Of a stretch of 64,000 nucleotides of DNA, positions 1-7,415 are shown piece by piece. Position numbers and translations under genes: made by a program. This stretch comes from Streptomyces sp. NBC_00286 (GTDB taxonomy: Bacteria; Actinomycetota; Actinomycetes; Streptomycetales; Streptomycetaceae): positions 186,001 to 250,000 of the forward strand of contig NZ_CP108054.1 in NCBI RefSeq assembly GCF_036173125.1, written 5' to 3'. Under the pieces are notes generated by a model. It did not search any database. It had not been told where the DNA came from and saw only the letters and a list, made by a program, of their open reading frames with translations. Numbering within the stretch: position 1 is the stretch's first letter; every line of letters begins with the position of its first letter.

Positions 1-274
1 CCCCGCCGCCACGACCGCGCAGACCAGTGACGCGTTCGCCGAGCCGCCGGCCTTCTTCTCCAACCAGCCGGACTTCTACACCCAGGCCTCCGAGATCGCG
101 AAGACGACCGCGCCCTCCGCATGGGGCCCGAACGTGAACGTCGCGTACACCACCTTCAAGGACGCCTTCGGCAAGGCCGCCACGGACAAGTCGGACTTCG
201 GTGCCGCCCTGAAGACGATGCAGGACGACACGATCGCCGACATGAAGAAGCAGGGCTTCGAGGTCGCGGAGTGA
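1..274 (+). CDS. Sugar ABC transporter substrate-binding protein, C-terminal fragment
   Basis: This is the 3' end of a gene that begins outside the window. About 90 codons are visible, starting at base 2. The peptide ends in the amphipathic, Lys/Asp-rich helix (around TMQDDTIADMKKQGFEVAE) typical of the last segment of family 1 extracellular solute-binding lipoproteins. It is followed directly by two MalF/MalG-type permeases, which supports this role: binding a sugar outside the membrane and delivering it to the permeases. Its TGA stop overlaps the GTG start of the next gene (GTGA), so translation is probably coupled. The substrate cannot be told from this fragment. The family call rests mostly on context. 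Confidence 0.8.
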   Translation, partial: PAATTAQTSDAFAEPPAFFSNQPDFYTQASEIAKTTAPSAWGPNVNVAYTTFKDAFGKAATDKSDFGAALKTMQDDTIADMKKQGFEVAE

Positions 275-1245
275 CGAGCGCACGCCGGAAGTCGTACGGG
301 GTCAAGGGGGCCCCGTATGCCCTCCCGTCTCCCACCACCACCCTCAAACGAGCGCGAAGCGCCCCCTATTTTTTCCTTCTCCCAGCGACGATTCTGTTCG
401 CCCTCTTCTTCGCGCTGCCCATCGGCTACGCGGTCTGGCTCAGCCTCCACAGGGTCCAGGTCAAGGGCCTGGGCCTGGGCTCGGGCGCCCGCAGCGAGGT
501 CTGGGCGGGCTTGCAGAACTACACCGACGCGCTCACCGATTCGGAGCTGCTGGCCGGCGCGCTGCGCGTGCTCGGGTACGGCGCCATCGTGATCCCGGTG
601 ATGCTCGGGCTCGCGCTGCTCTTCGCGCTGATGCTCGACAGTGACCGGGTCCGCCTCGCGCCCTTCACCCGGCTCGCGATCTTCCTGCCGTACGCCATTC
701 CCGGTGTCGTCGCGGCGATGCTGTGGGGCTTCCTGTATCTGCCGGACGTCAGCCCCTTCTACTTCGTCCTCGACAAGCTGGGGCTGCCGCAGCCGGACCT
801 GCTGGACGGCGGGCCGCTGTTTCTCGCGCTGTCCAACATCGCGGTGTGGGGCGGCACCGGCTTCAACATGATCGTCATCTACACCTCGTTGCAGGCCATC
901 CCTGCCGAGGTGCACGAGGCGGCGAAGCTCGACGGTGCGACCCCGCTGCAGATCGCACTGCGGATCAAGATCCCGATGGTGGCGCCCTCGCTGGTGCTGA
1001 CCTTCTTCTTCTCGATCATCGCGACGCTCCAGGTGTTCAGCGAGCCGACCACGCTCAAGCCGCTCACCAACTCCGTTTCCACCACCTGGAGTCCGCTGAT
1101 GAAGGTGTACGTGGACGCCTTCGGCAAGGGCGACATCCACTCGGCCGCCGCGGGCGCCGTGATCATCGCTCTCGTCACACTCGTCCTGTCCTTCGGGTTC
1201 CTCCGCGCCGCCAACTCCCGTACCAAGCAGGAGGAAGCACGATGA
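271..1245 (+). CDS. Sugar ABC transporter permease, MalF/UgpA type
   Basis: Membrane subunit (324 aa) of a carbohydrate importer (CUT1 class). The GTG at 271 overlaps the stop of the binding-protein gene; a more upstream ATG at 121 would lie inside that gene and give an uncharacteristic N-terminus. Hydrophobic segments include FFLLPATILFALFFALPIGY near the N-terminus, and about six segments are visible. The EAA cytoplasmic loop reads EVHEAAKLDGATPLQIALRI, the contact site for the ATPase subunit. The ATPase is not in this operon, as is usual for actinobacterial CUT1 systems that share an MsiK-type ATPase. The 3' end overlaps the next gene by ATGA. Confidence 0.92.
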   Translation: MTSARRKSYGVKGAPYALPSPTTTLKRARSAPYFFLLPATILFALFFALPIGYAVWLSLHRVQVKGLGLGSGARSEVWAGLQNYTDALTDSELLAGALRVLGYGAIVIPVMLGLALLFALMLDSDRVRLAPFTRLAIFLPYAIPGVVAAMLWGFLYLPDVSPFYFVLDKLGLPQPDLLDGGPLFLALSNIAVWGGTGFNMIVIYTSLQAIPAEVHEAAKLDGATPLQIALRIKIPMVAPSLVLTFFFSIIATLQVFSEPTTLKPLTNSVSTTWSPLMKVYVDAFGKGDIHSAAAGAVIIALVTLVLSFGFLRAANSRTKQEEAR

Positions 1246-2147
1246 GTTCTCTTGCCGTCCGCAAGGCGGCTCCGGCCGCCGGCACGACGCCAGGCACCGC
1301 GCAGGGGCCGCCGCTGCGACGCCGGATCGCCTTCGTCCCGACGCTCACCCTGCTGCTCGGTGCGATCTACTGTCTGCTGCCCGTGGCCTGGGTGGTGATC
1401 GCGGCGACCAAGTCGGGCCGTGAGCTGTTCTCGACGTTCACGTTCCTGCCGGGCACCGGCTTCGCGGAGAACCTGTCCGACCTCAACGCCTACCGTGACG
1501 GCGTCTACTGGAAGTGGATGGGCAACTCCGCCCTCTACGCGGGCCTGGGCGCCCTCCTCTCGACAGCGGTCTCGGCGCTCAGCGGCTACGCCCTCTCGAT
1601 CTACCGCTTCCGTGGCCGCGAGACCGTGTTCAGCATCCTCCTGGCCGGTGTGCTGATGCCGCCGGTGATCCTGGCGATCCCGCAGTATCTGCTGCTGGCC
1701 AAGGCCGACTTGACGGATTCGTACGCCTCGGTGCTGCTGCCGCTGATCCTCTCGCCGTACGGCGTCTACCTCGCTCGCATCTACGCGACGGCGGCCGTAC
1801 CGAGTGATGTGGTCGAGGCCGGGCGGATGGACGGGGCGAGCGAGTGGCGGATCTTCACACGGGTCGCGATGCCGATGATGGTGCCGGGCCTGGTGACCGT
1901 GTTCCTGTTCCAGTTCGTGGCGGTGTGGAACAACTTCCTGCTGCCGTTCATCATGCTCAGCGACGACGAGAAGTTCCCGATCACGCTGGGCCTGTTCACG
2001 CTCCTCGAACAAGGCTCCAACACCCCGGCCTTGTACACGCTGGTGATCACGGGAGCCCTGCTCGCGGTGATCCCGCTGATCGCGCTGTTCCTGGTCATCC
2101 AGCGGTTCTGGAGCCTCGACCTGCTGTCCGGAGCCGTAAAGTCATGA
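1242..2147 (+). CDS. Sugar ABC transporter permease, MalG type
   Basis: Second membrane subunit (301 aa) of the same importer. The ATG at 1242 overlaps the preceding stop (ATGA). After a Pro/Ala-rich basic tail there are about six membrane segments. The EAA motif is visible as VVEAGRMDGASEWRIFTRVA, followed by the PMMVPGL segment common in MalG homologues. Together with the upstream permease it should form the translocation pore. The stop overlaps the LacI gene by four bases, so all four genes of this operon are linked by stop/start overlaps. The transported sugar is unknown. An alpha-fucosidase 5.6 kb downstream is suggestive but is not in the operon. Confidence 0.92.
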   Translation: MSSLAVRKAAPAAGTTPGTAQGPPLRRRIAFVPTLTLLLGAIYCLLPVAWVVIAATKSGRELFSTFTFLPGTGFAENLSDLNAYRDGVYWKWMGNSALYAGLGALLSTAVSALSGYALSIYRFRGRETVFSILLAGVLMPPVILAIPQYLLLAKADLTDSYASVLLPLILSPYGVYLARIYATAAVPSDVVEAGRMDGASEWRIFTRVAMPMMVPGLVTVFLFQFVAVWNNFLLPFIMLSDDEKFPITLGLFTLLEQGSNTPALYTLVITGALLAVIPLIALFLVIQRFWSLDLLSGAVKS

Positions 2148-3175
2148 CCATGCACTCGACGGGGGGCCGGCGCAAGCCGCCGACGATCCATGACGTGGCG
2201 CGCGAGGCCGGTGTCTCGCGCGGCACCGTCTCCCGCGTTCTCAACGGCGGGCACTATGTGAGCCCGGCGGCGCAAGAGGCGGTCAACGCGGCCATCCGCA
2301 GGACGGGTTACGTCGTCAACCGGCACGCCCGCTCGCTGATCACCGGTCGCTCGGACTCGATCGGTTTTCTGCTCACGGAACCGCAGGAGAGGTTCTTCGA
2401 GGACCCCAACTTCAATGTCCTGCTGCGGGGTTGCACCCAGGCGCTGGCCGCGCACGACATCCCGCTCCTGCTGATGCTCGCCGGCACCGAGGACGAACGG
2501 CGGCGCATCACGCGGTACATCACCGCGGGCCATGTCGACGGAGTGCTGCTGGTCTCCAGCCACTCGGGCGACCCGGTCGCCGAACAATTGCGGGAGGCAG
2601 GGGTGCCTCTGGTCGCCTGCGGCAAGCCCATCGGCCTTGGCTCCAAGGTGAGTTACGTGGCGGCGGACGACCGAGACGGCGCCCGGGACATGGTGCGTCA
2701 TCTGCTGTCGCTCGGCCGCCGTCGCATCGGCGTGGTGACCGGTCCGCTGGACACACCGGGTGGCGTCGAACGGCTCGCGGGTTACCGGGAGGTGCTCACC
2801 GAAGCGGGCATCGAGACCGACGAGCGGCTCATCGTCTCCGGCGACTACAGCCGCTCCAGCGGCGAGGCGGGCGCCGAGCGACTCCTCGTCCAAGTGCCCG
2901 ACGTGGACGCCGTGTTCGTGGCCTCCGACCTGATGGCGCAGGGCGTACTGGCAGCGCTCCAGCGGTTCGGACGCCGAGTCCCGGAGGATGTCGCGGTCGG
3001 CGGCTTCGACGACTCCCCCGCCGCCACCGCTGCGAGCCCGGAACTGACCACGATCCGTCAGCCCTGGGACCGCATCAGCGCCGAGATGGTGCGCGTCCTG
3101 CTCGCCCAGATCGGCGGCGAGGACCCGGCGGCGGTGATCCTGCCGACGGAGCTTGTCAAGCGCCGCTCGACCTGA
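2144..3175 (+). CDS. LacI family transcriptional regulator
   Basis: DNA-binding repressor (343 aa). The N-terminal helix-turn-helix and hinge read TIHDVAREAGVSRGTVSRVL (about residues 14-33), followed by a periplasmic-binding-protein-like sensor domain with the usual SDLMAQGVLAAL and VAVGGFDDSP motifs. The ATG at 2144 overlaps the stop of the second permease. Being the last gene of the transporter operon, it very probably senses the imported sugar and represses the operon from an operator upstream of the window. Placing the regulator in a translationally coupled chain would keep its amount proportional to that of the transporter, giving negative feedback; this is inference. Confidence 0.93.
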   Translation: MTMHSTGGRRKPPTIHDVAREAGVSRGTVSRVLNGGHYVSPAAQEAVNAAIRRTGYVVNRHARSLITGRSDSIGFLLTEPQERFFEDPNFNVLLRGCTQALAAHDIPLLLMLAGTEDERRRITRYITAGHVDGVLLVSSHSGDPVAEQLREAGVPLVACGKPIGLGSKVSYVAADDRDGARDMVRHLLSLGRRRIGVVTGPLDTPGGVERLAGYREVLTEAGIETDERLIVSGDYSRSSGEAGAERLLVQVPDVDAVFVASDLMAQGVLAALQRFGRRVPEDVAVGGFDDSPAATAASPELTTIRQPWDRISAEMVRVLLAQIGGEDPAAVILPTELVKRRST

Positions 3176-3194
3176 GCCCAGCCGGACGGCTGCG

Positions 3195-3569
3195 TCAGGG
3201 CTCGCCGAGCAGCAGCCGTACGCCGTCCACCGACAGCGTCAGGCTGTCCGGCGAACCGGGGTCGATGATGAGCGAGTCGCCACCCTCGGGCCAATGGGCC
3301 GGGAGCAGGCCGAGGGGTACAAGGTGATACGTCTGAACGTCCGGCAGCGCGCGGACCATCCGCTCCTCCGAGGTGAAGACCTGAACCGTATGGCTTGTCG
3401 TCGTGAGCGTCAGTGCTGGGGCGTCCGCATCGTCGAGAGGGTCGGCCGGCACCAGCACCTTGCTCCCTGCCAAAAGGGCCCGTGCCTCACTGTCCTGGCC
3501 GTCGTACGCCAGGACACCCAGGGCGCGAAGGATGCCGGCGGACGTGTCTTCGTCGGGAGGGCTGGTCAT
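3195..3569 (-). CDS. SseB-like domain protein, paralogue 1
   Basis: Small protein (124 aa) starting MTSPPDEDTSAG. It has the pattern of SseB N-terminal-domain proteins: an acidic start, then a segment LLAGSKVLVPADPL, a VFTSEERM motif, and a C-terminal SLIIDPGSPDSLTLSVDG segment. The second copy at 5660-6058 shares VFTSExRM, YxLVPL and a P(D/H)SLTL-like end, so the two are paralogues. The function of this family in actinobacteria is unknown; SseB itself was first named in enteric bacteria in connection with serine sensitivity. The ATG at 3569 was chosen because the extension to 3665 runs into Arg-rich, non-conserved sequence. The gene converges on the LacI gene, with 19 bases between them. Confidence 0.65.
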   Translation of the reverse strand: MTSPPDEDTSAGILRALGVLAYDGQDSEARALLAGSKVLVPADPLDDADAPALTLTTTSHTVQVFTSEERMVRALPDVQTYHLVPLGLLPAHWPEGGDSLIIDPGSPDSLTLSVDGVRLLLGEP

Positions 3570-3692
3570 GGGGGTGGCGTTTCGTTCGTGTCCCGCGGAC
3601 GACGTTTTCCGTCCGCGTGGGACCGTCCTTGTGGGACAACTGTCGCCTACCCTCCGTCCGCACACTCATGCGGAGCACGCGCGGATGACCGG

Positions 3693-3698
3693 TAGACT
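3693..3698 (+). promoter_or_regulatory. Candidate -10 box TAGACT of the Mn exporter transcript
   Basis: TAGACT matches the actinobacterial TANNNT -10 pattern and lies immediately before the riboswitch aptamer, so a transcript starting near 3705 would begin just ahead of the aptamer. No convincing -35 hexamer is visible at the usual distance. Confidence 0.45.
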
Positions 3699-3699
3699 G

Positions 3700-3810
3700 G
3701 GTGATCGCGAAGGGGAGTAGCTCTGCGAACCGGTCGTCGACACACTGGAACCCACGGGTTCCCGGTGGCCGGGCCCGCGTGAACAGGCGGGTGGGCGAGA
3801 CCTTCGGCCA
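3700..3810 (+). ncRNA. yybP-ykoY manganese riboswitch
   Basis: The segment carries both signature blocks of the yybP-ykoY family: GGGGAGTAGC (3712-3721) on the 5' side and GCGAGACCTT (3795-3804) on the 3' side. A closing P1 stem pairs CGAAGG (3708-3713) with CCTTCG (3801-3806). Between them are GC-rich hairpins (around CCCACGGGTTCCCGGTGG and CCCGCGTGAACAGGCGGG). This aptamer class is known to bind Mn2+ and turn on exporter genes. The gene 126 bases downstream is a GDT1/TMEM165-type transporter, one of the families known to follow this riboswitch, so sequence and context agree. The expression platform (bases 3811-3936) could hide the start region, but I did not resolve it. Confidence 0.9.
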
Positions 3811-3936
3811 GGCATTGATGTGCTCACACGCCGTGCGGTGCACCCGTCATGCCGGGCCGATCGGTTCTCCCGTCGCCCCAGCCGAGGGCGCTTCGCAAAG
3901 ATCCGGAAGGCCCGGCCCGTACAGAAAGCCACCCGG

Positions 3937-4545
3937 ATGTCTCTCGCCCCTCTGGCGTCTCTCGACCTCGACCCCTTGGCGATCATCACCGCCTTCGGGC
4001 TGATCTTCCTCGCCGAACTGCCCGACAAGACGATGTTCGCGTCGCTGGCCATGGGCACGCGTATGCGGCCCTTGTACGTGTGGTTCGGCACGTCGACCGC
4101 GTTCGTCGTGCATGTCGCGATCGCCGTCGGCGCCGGCAGCCTCATCGGCCTGCTGCCCGACTGGACCGTCAAGACCGTCTCGGCCGCGCTCTTCGCCTTC
4201 GGCGCCTACATGTTGCTGCGCGGCGAAGAAGAGGACGACGAGGCGGACGCGGGCGGCAGCCGGACGGTCACCGGGTTCTGGCCGGTCTACACGACCGCCT
4301 TCATGGCCGTCTTCATCAGCGAGTGGGGCGACCTGACGCAGATCACGACCGCCAACCTCGCGGCCACGAACGGGCTCGCGTCCGTGGCCATCGGCTCCGC
4401 CGCGGCCCTCATGTCGGTCTCTGCCCTGGCCCTGCTGGCGGGCCGCTTCATCGCCAAGCGCGTACCCCTCAAGACCGTCCAGCGCATCGGCGGGCTGTGC
4501 ATGCTCAGCCTCGCCGTGTGGTCGGCGGTCGAGATCTTCACCTGA
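3937..4545 (+). CDS. TMEM165/GDT1 family cation transporter, probable Mn2+ exporter
   Basis: Integral membrane protein (202 aa) with about six membrane segments in two inverted halves. Each half carries the family signature acidic motif: AELPDKTMFASLA in the first half and SEWGDLTQITTANLA in the second (generic form E-x-G-D-[KRL]-[ST]). An acidic loop (EEEDDEADAGG) separates the halves. Family members export Mn2+ or Ca2+. The Mn2+ riboswitch in the leader argues for manganese efflux. The ATG at 3937 (MSLAPLASL) was preferred; upstream codons in the same frame fall in the leader RNA. The length matches the family. Confidence 0.88.
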   Translation: MSLAPLASLDLDPLAIITAFGLIFLAELPDKTMFASLAMGTRMRPLYVWFGTSTAFVVHVAIAVGAGSLIGLLPDWTVKTVSAALFAFGAYMLLRGEEEDDEADAGGSRTVTGFWPVYTTAFMAVFISEWGDLTQITTANLAATNGLASVAIGSAAALMSVSALALLAGRFIAKRVPLKTVQRIGGLCMLSLAVWSAVEIFT

Positions 4546-4557
4546 CTCGGGGCACTA

Positions 4558-4571
4558 GTTGCACAGGCAAC
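4558..4571. promoter_or_regulatory. Candidate MarR operator, GTTGC-N4-GCAAC
   Basis: A perfect 5-bp inverted repeat, GTTGCACAGGCAAC, lies 31 bases before the MarR start codon and just after the exporter gene. MarR proteins usually bind such short dyads and repress their own genes. The region is noticeably AT-richer than its surroundings, consistent with a promoter. Confidence 0.5.
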
Positions 4572-4601
4572 AAAACTTCCAGTTTCTGTTACCGTGCATA
4601 T

Positions 4602-4991
4602 ATGTCAGCGGAGACGGCCGATTCCCGGCTCGCGGAGCAGTGGCGGGAGATCCTGGCGGTGCATGCGCGCACGATCTGCGAGATCGACCGCGAGTTGCAT
4701 CCGCACGGCTTGGGCGCCAGCGACTTCGAGGTCCTCGACATCCTGGTCGCGGCCCCGCACCCGGGCGAAAAGTGCCGCGTCCAGGACATCGCCGACCGCG
4801 TCCACCTGAGCCAGAGCGCGCTGTCTCGCCTCATCGGCCGCCTGGAGAGGGAGGGTCTGGTCACACGCTCCCTCTGCCAGGAGGACCGCCGCGGGGTGTT
4901 TGTCACGCTCACCCAGAAGGGCCGCGACCTGCACACAGAGGTACGGCCCCTCCAGCGGGCCGCGCTGGCGCGCATGCTGAAGGGCGACTAA
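4602..4991 (+). CDS. MarR family transcriptional regulator
   Basis: Winged-helix repressor of 129 aa, slightly short for the family. The DNA-reading region is visible as VQDIADRVHLSQSALSRLIGRL followed by the wing EREGLVTRSLCQEDRRGVFV. The final dimerisation helix is short and ends LARMLKGD. The ATG at 4602 follows a probable operator dyad at 4558-4571, so autorepression is likely. There are 56 bases between the exporter stop and this start, with their own promoter-like AT-rich stretch, so it is probably transcribed separately. The ligand is unknown. A link to metal or oxidative stress is only suggested by the neighbour. Confidence 0.88.
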   Translation: MSAETADSRLAEQWREILAVHARTICEIDRELHPHGLGASDFEVLDILVAAPHPGEKCRVQDIADRVHLSQSALSRLIGRLEREGLVTRSLCQEDRRGVFVTLTQKGRDLHTEVRPLQRAALARMLKGD

Positions 4992-5095
4992 CCTCCCGGG
5001 GCTCCGCCCCAGGCCCCCGCGACTGCCCCCGGCGGTTGAGCAGGGCGCCTACCGGGAGGGTGGGTTCGGTTCGTAGGCGAGTGCGGGCCCATCTT

Positions 5096-5459
5096 GGCTG
5101 GTCGCGCAGTTCCCCGCGCCCCTAGAACCTGCGACTGCCCGCACTCCAATGCGCCAGCGACCCGAAAAGCCCACCCCCGACGAGCAAGCGAACCGAAATG
5201 GCCCGCTGCCCCGGAAGGGGCCCGCGCCCCGTATCCGCCCGCGCGGAAGGCCCGGACCCCCGACTACCCGCGGCTTCCCTCCGGTGGGAGGGGACGTGGG
5301 CCGGTGCGTCCTATGCCCGTCGCTTAGCTCCGGTCTGGGCACACCAGAACCCTGTGTCAGCAAGGGGCCGTATGCCCTGTTGGCGACGGGCTGACGCACC
5401 GGACCGCGGCCCCGCACCCACCACGCACCCCAGGGGCGCGGGGAACTGCGCGAGCAACC
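5096..5459. repeat. MITE-like element, copy A (28-bp terminal inverted repeats)
   Basis: The 364-bp stretch is bounded by 28-bp inverted repeats: 5096-5123 (GGCTGGTCGCGCAGTTCCCC and following GCGCCCCT) and its near-complement at 5432-5459 (26 of 28 positions pair). It contains a 102-nt hairpin core at 5301-5402. A second copy (33010-33345) lies in the opposite orientation with perfect 28-bp ends. There is no coding potential apart from frame shadows. No convincing target-site duplication is visible. GCGCAGTTCCCCGCGCC-type sequences are, to my knowledge, common in Streptomyces intergenic DNA, so this is likely one member of a dispersed family. Confidence 0.7.
5301..5402. repeat. 102-nt hairpin core of repeat copy A
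   Basis: The ends pair perfectly: CCGGTGCGTC (5301-5310) with GACGCACCGG (5393-5402). Inside, after a CTAT bulge, GCCCGTCGC (5315-5323) pairs with GCGACGGGC (5383-5391). The 59-nt apical part contains CGGTCTGGGCACACCAG and CCCTGTGTCAGCAAGGGG segments that can fold further. The second copy (33067-33168) has exactly the same length and about 90% identity. It could act as a structured RNA or as a single-stranded DNA hairpin. Confidence 0.65.
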
Positions 5460-5650
5460 ACCACGCACCCGCACCCGCCAACCGCCGGAGGCACCCCGCG
5501 GGGCTGTGTCAATTTGCGGCTCCGCCGCGTGGGCGCGACCAGCCACAACGGACCGTCAGCCGACAACGAACCCACCCGCCCAACCGCCGGAGGCACCCCG
5601 CGGGGCTGCGCGACCAGCCACAACGGACGCCGCAGCCGACAAACCGAGCC
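5460..5650. repeat. Repeat-rich tail next to element A
   Basis: This stretch holds two tandem blocks containing AACCGCCGGAGGCACCCCGC and GCGCGACCAGCCACAACGGA. The first block is nearly identical, in reverse complement, to 32890-33009 beside element B, so the homologous segment extends beyond the terminal repeats. I see no gene here. The next gene ends at 5660. Confidence 0.6.
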
Positions 5651-5659
5651 CGCGGAGCC

Positions 5660-6058
5660 CTACCGCACCAGGAGGGTGCGCACACCCTCCGAATCAAGCG
5701 TCAACCCGTGCGGAGAACTCGCGTCGATCGTCAGCGACAGATCCCCAGAAGGCCACTGAGAAGCCAGCGCAGCGAGCGGCACCAGCCGGTACCGGGACAC
5801 ATACGGCAGCAGCTCAGCCATCCGCATCTCCGACGTGAACACCGGCACAAGCGGGTCCTCGCCGTCCTGCTCCAGGACGGGCAGCGCCACCACCGTGGGA
5901 TCGGCCGCCGCCTCGTCGTCGGTGTCATCGGGCACCGGAACCAGCACATCCGTACCGGCCAGCGTGTCCAGCGCCGCATCATCCTCGGTGTTCTCGGCCA
6001 GCACACTCAGCGCCCGCTCCGCCGCCGACGTGACGCTGTCGTTCGAGGGTATTTCCAT
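5660..6058 (-). CDS. SseB-like domain protein, paralogue 2
   Basis: Small acidic protein (132 aa) starting MEIPSNDSVTSAAERALSVL. It shares with the copy at 3195-3569 the core LAGTDVLVPV, VFTSEMRM, YRLVPLAAL and SLTIDASSPHGLTL. Its acidic insert (DDTDDEAAADP) is longer than the insert in the other copy. The predicted location is cytoplasmic; no signal peptide or membrane segment is visible. Function is unknown. The pair sits around the riboswitch/exporter/MarR block on the opposite strand, which suggests a local duplication. The ATG at 6058 was chosen over the extended frame to 6166, whose extra residues are Arg/Thr-rich and unlike the family. Confidence 0.62.
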   Translation of the reverse strand: MEIPSNDSVTSAAERALSVLAENTEDDAALDTLAGTDVLVPVPDDTDDEAAADPTVVALPVLEQDGEDPLVPVFTSEMRMAELLPYVSRYRLVPLAALASQWPSGDLSLTIDASSPHGLTLDSEGVRTLLVR

Positions 6059-6173
6059 GGCACATCCCGACGTAGTGGCGTTTTCGGGCACCCGGACAAC
6101 CGTTCGCTCCGGGCGTGTGGCTCGCGTACCCGCCGTGGGGCATGGCATTCCTGCCCCACGCATCACGGATGGC

Positions 6174-7415
6174 TCACGGAATGAGGGGGACGTCGTCCGA
6201 GGGCAGCCCGAGCCGGTCGCGGCCGACCCGCCGTGCGAGCGGCTCCGCCATGTTGGGGCCGAGATGTGTCCAGTACGTGGCCGCGTCCCGGAAGTAGCGC
6301 TGCATCCGTTCCCCGTCGCGGGCGTACCGGGAGCCCGCCGTACGGAAGAGGGTGTTCTGCATCGCGTCCCAGGCCATACGGCCGGTGTTCAGGAAGACCA
6401 TCGCGAGGCGGTTGTCCTCGGCGGTGGTAAAGGGGGCCTTGCCCGTCACGTTGCGGTGGCAGGCCTCCATATAGTCCTCGGCGGTGCGCCGGAGAGCGGC
6501 GTGCGCCGTGTGGATCACACCCAGCGCCTCGCCCAAGTGGCGCTGGTAGTCGTGCAGTTCAGCCCGGGTGCGGTGGGGTTCCAGGGTCAGCGGGCGCTCG
6601 GCGACGATCCGCGCGTACTCGTCGGCGGCGGCGTACGCAGTGCCGATCATGATGGCGGCCAGCTCGCCGTGGAAGAAGCTGGGCGCGCGCCCCGCGTACA
6701 TCGGGTTGCCATGCAGCTCCGATCCGGGCGAGCCGCCCTCGACCGGCAGATCGAGCAGGCTCGCTTCCACGGTGAAGTAGGCGGGGATGCGCGCCCGTTC
6801 CATCCGGATGCTGTTGGAGCCGCTGCCGCGCAGACCCAGGACTCCGTGCCAGTCGTCGAGCAGCGTCCACACCGCGCGCGGCGCGACGAACAGCACCATC
6901 GGTCCTGGCGGGTCGCCCGGCTTCTCGGGGGCGCGCAGTATCTGGCCGACGAAGTGCGTGGAGTACGGGGAGCCCGAGGCATACGGCCAGGTGCCGTCGA
7001 GGACGACATGGCCGTGACCGTCCGGCTCGGCCACGCCGGCCGGCATCGCGGTGGACGCGGCCCGGAAGTCGCCCTCGTCACCGAAGATCTCGTCCTGCGC
7101 CTTCACCTCGAACAGGGAGGCCACTTGGAGGACATGGGCGGCGGTGAGCGAGAGGGCCCAGCCCGTCGAGGGGCAGCCACGGGCGATCTCGGTGACCACC
7201 CGGTAGAAGGTCGGCAGACCGAACTCGTATCCGCCGTAGCGGCGCGGTTGGAGGATCCGGTAGAAGCCGGCGCGTAAGAAATCCTCGTGGGTCTCTTTCG
7301 GGTAGCGCGTCAATCGCTCGGTCTCCGGCTGCCGTTCGAGCAGCGCGGGCCGCATGGCCACCGCCCGCTCGATCAACTCGCTTTCGGTCAGGGCGGGTTC
7401 GGGAGGGGCGATCAC
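6174..7415 (-). CDS. Acyl-CoA-dehydrogenase-fold flavin-dependent monooxygenase
   Basis: Protein of 413 aa with the group D flavin monooxygenase / acyl-CoA dehydrogenase fold (HsaA, HpaH and DszC-like oxygenase components). Visible cues are an N-terminal helical part with ERLTRYPKETHEDFLRAGFYRILQPRRYGG, the central CPSTGWALSLTAAH segment (conserved in HsaA-like proteins) and a substrate-gate region GLRGSGSNSIRMER. Such enzymes use reduced flavin delivered by a separate reductase to hydroxylate a small molecule; no reductase is adjacent. The GTG start at 7415 follows a strong AGGAGG site. The substrate is unknown. A plain acyl-CoA dehydrogenase role is less likely because the usual C-terminal GGTxEIQ motif is absent. 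Confidence 0.75.
   Translation of the reverse strand: MIAPPEPALTESELIERAVAMRPALLERQPETERLTRYPKETHEDFLRAGFYRILQPRRYGGYEFGLPTFYRVVTEIARGCPSTGWALSLTAAHVLQVASLFEVKAQDEIFGDEGDFRAASTAMPAGVAEPDGHGHVVLDGTWPYASGSPYSTHFVGQILRAPEKPGDPPGPMVLFVAPRAVWTLLDDWHGVLGLRGSGSNSIRMERARIPAYFTVEASLLDLPVEGGSPGSELHGNPMYAGRAPSFFHGELAAIMIGTAYAAADEYARIVAERPLTLEPHRTRAELHDYQRHLGEALGVIHTAHAALRRTAEDYMEACHRNVTGKAPFTTAEDNRLAMVFLNTGRMAWDAMQNTLFRTAGSRYARDGERMQRYFRDAATYWTHLGPNMAEPLARRVGRDRLGLPSDDVPLIP

Noticed and set aside
3661..3720. A tRNA-like start near the GGTAGACTGGGTGATCGC segment
   Set aside because: No acceptor or T-loop features; the sequence fits the yybP-ykoY riboswitch instead.
5049..5546. 165-codon frame in the repeat region near element A
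   Set aside because: The translation is derived from the inverted repeats, and the same frame is interrupted in copy B; not a gene.
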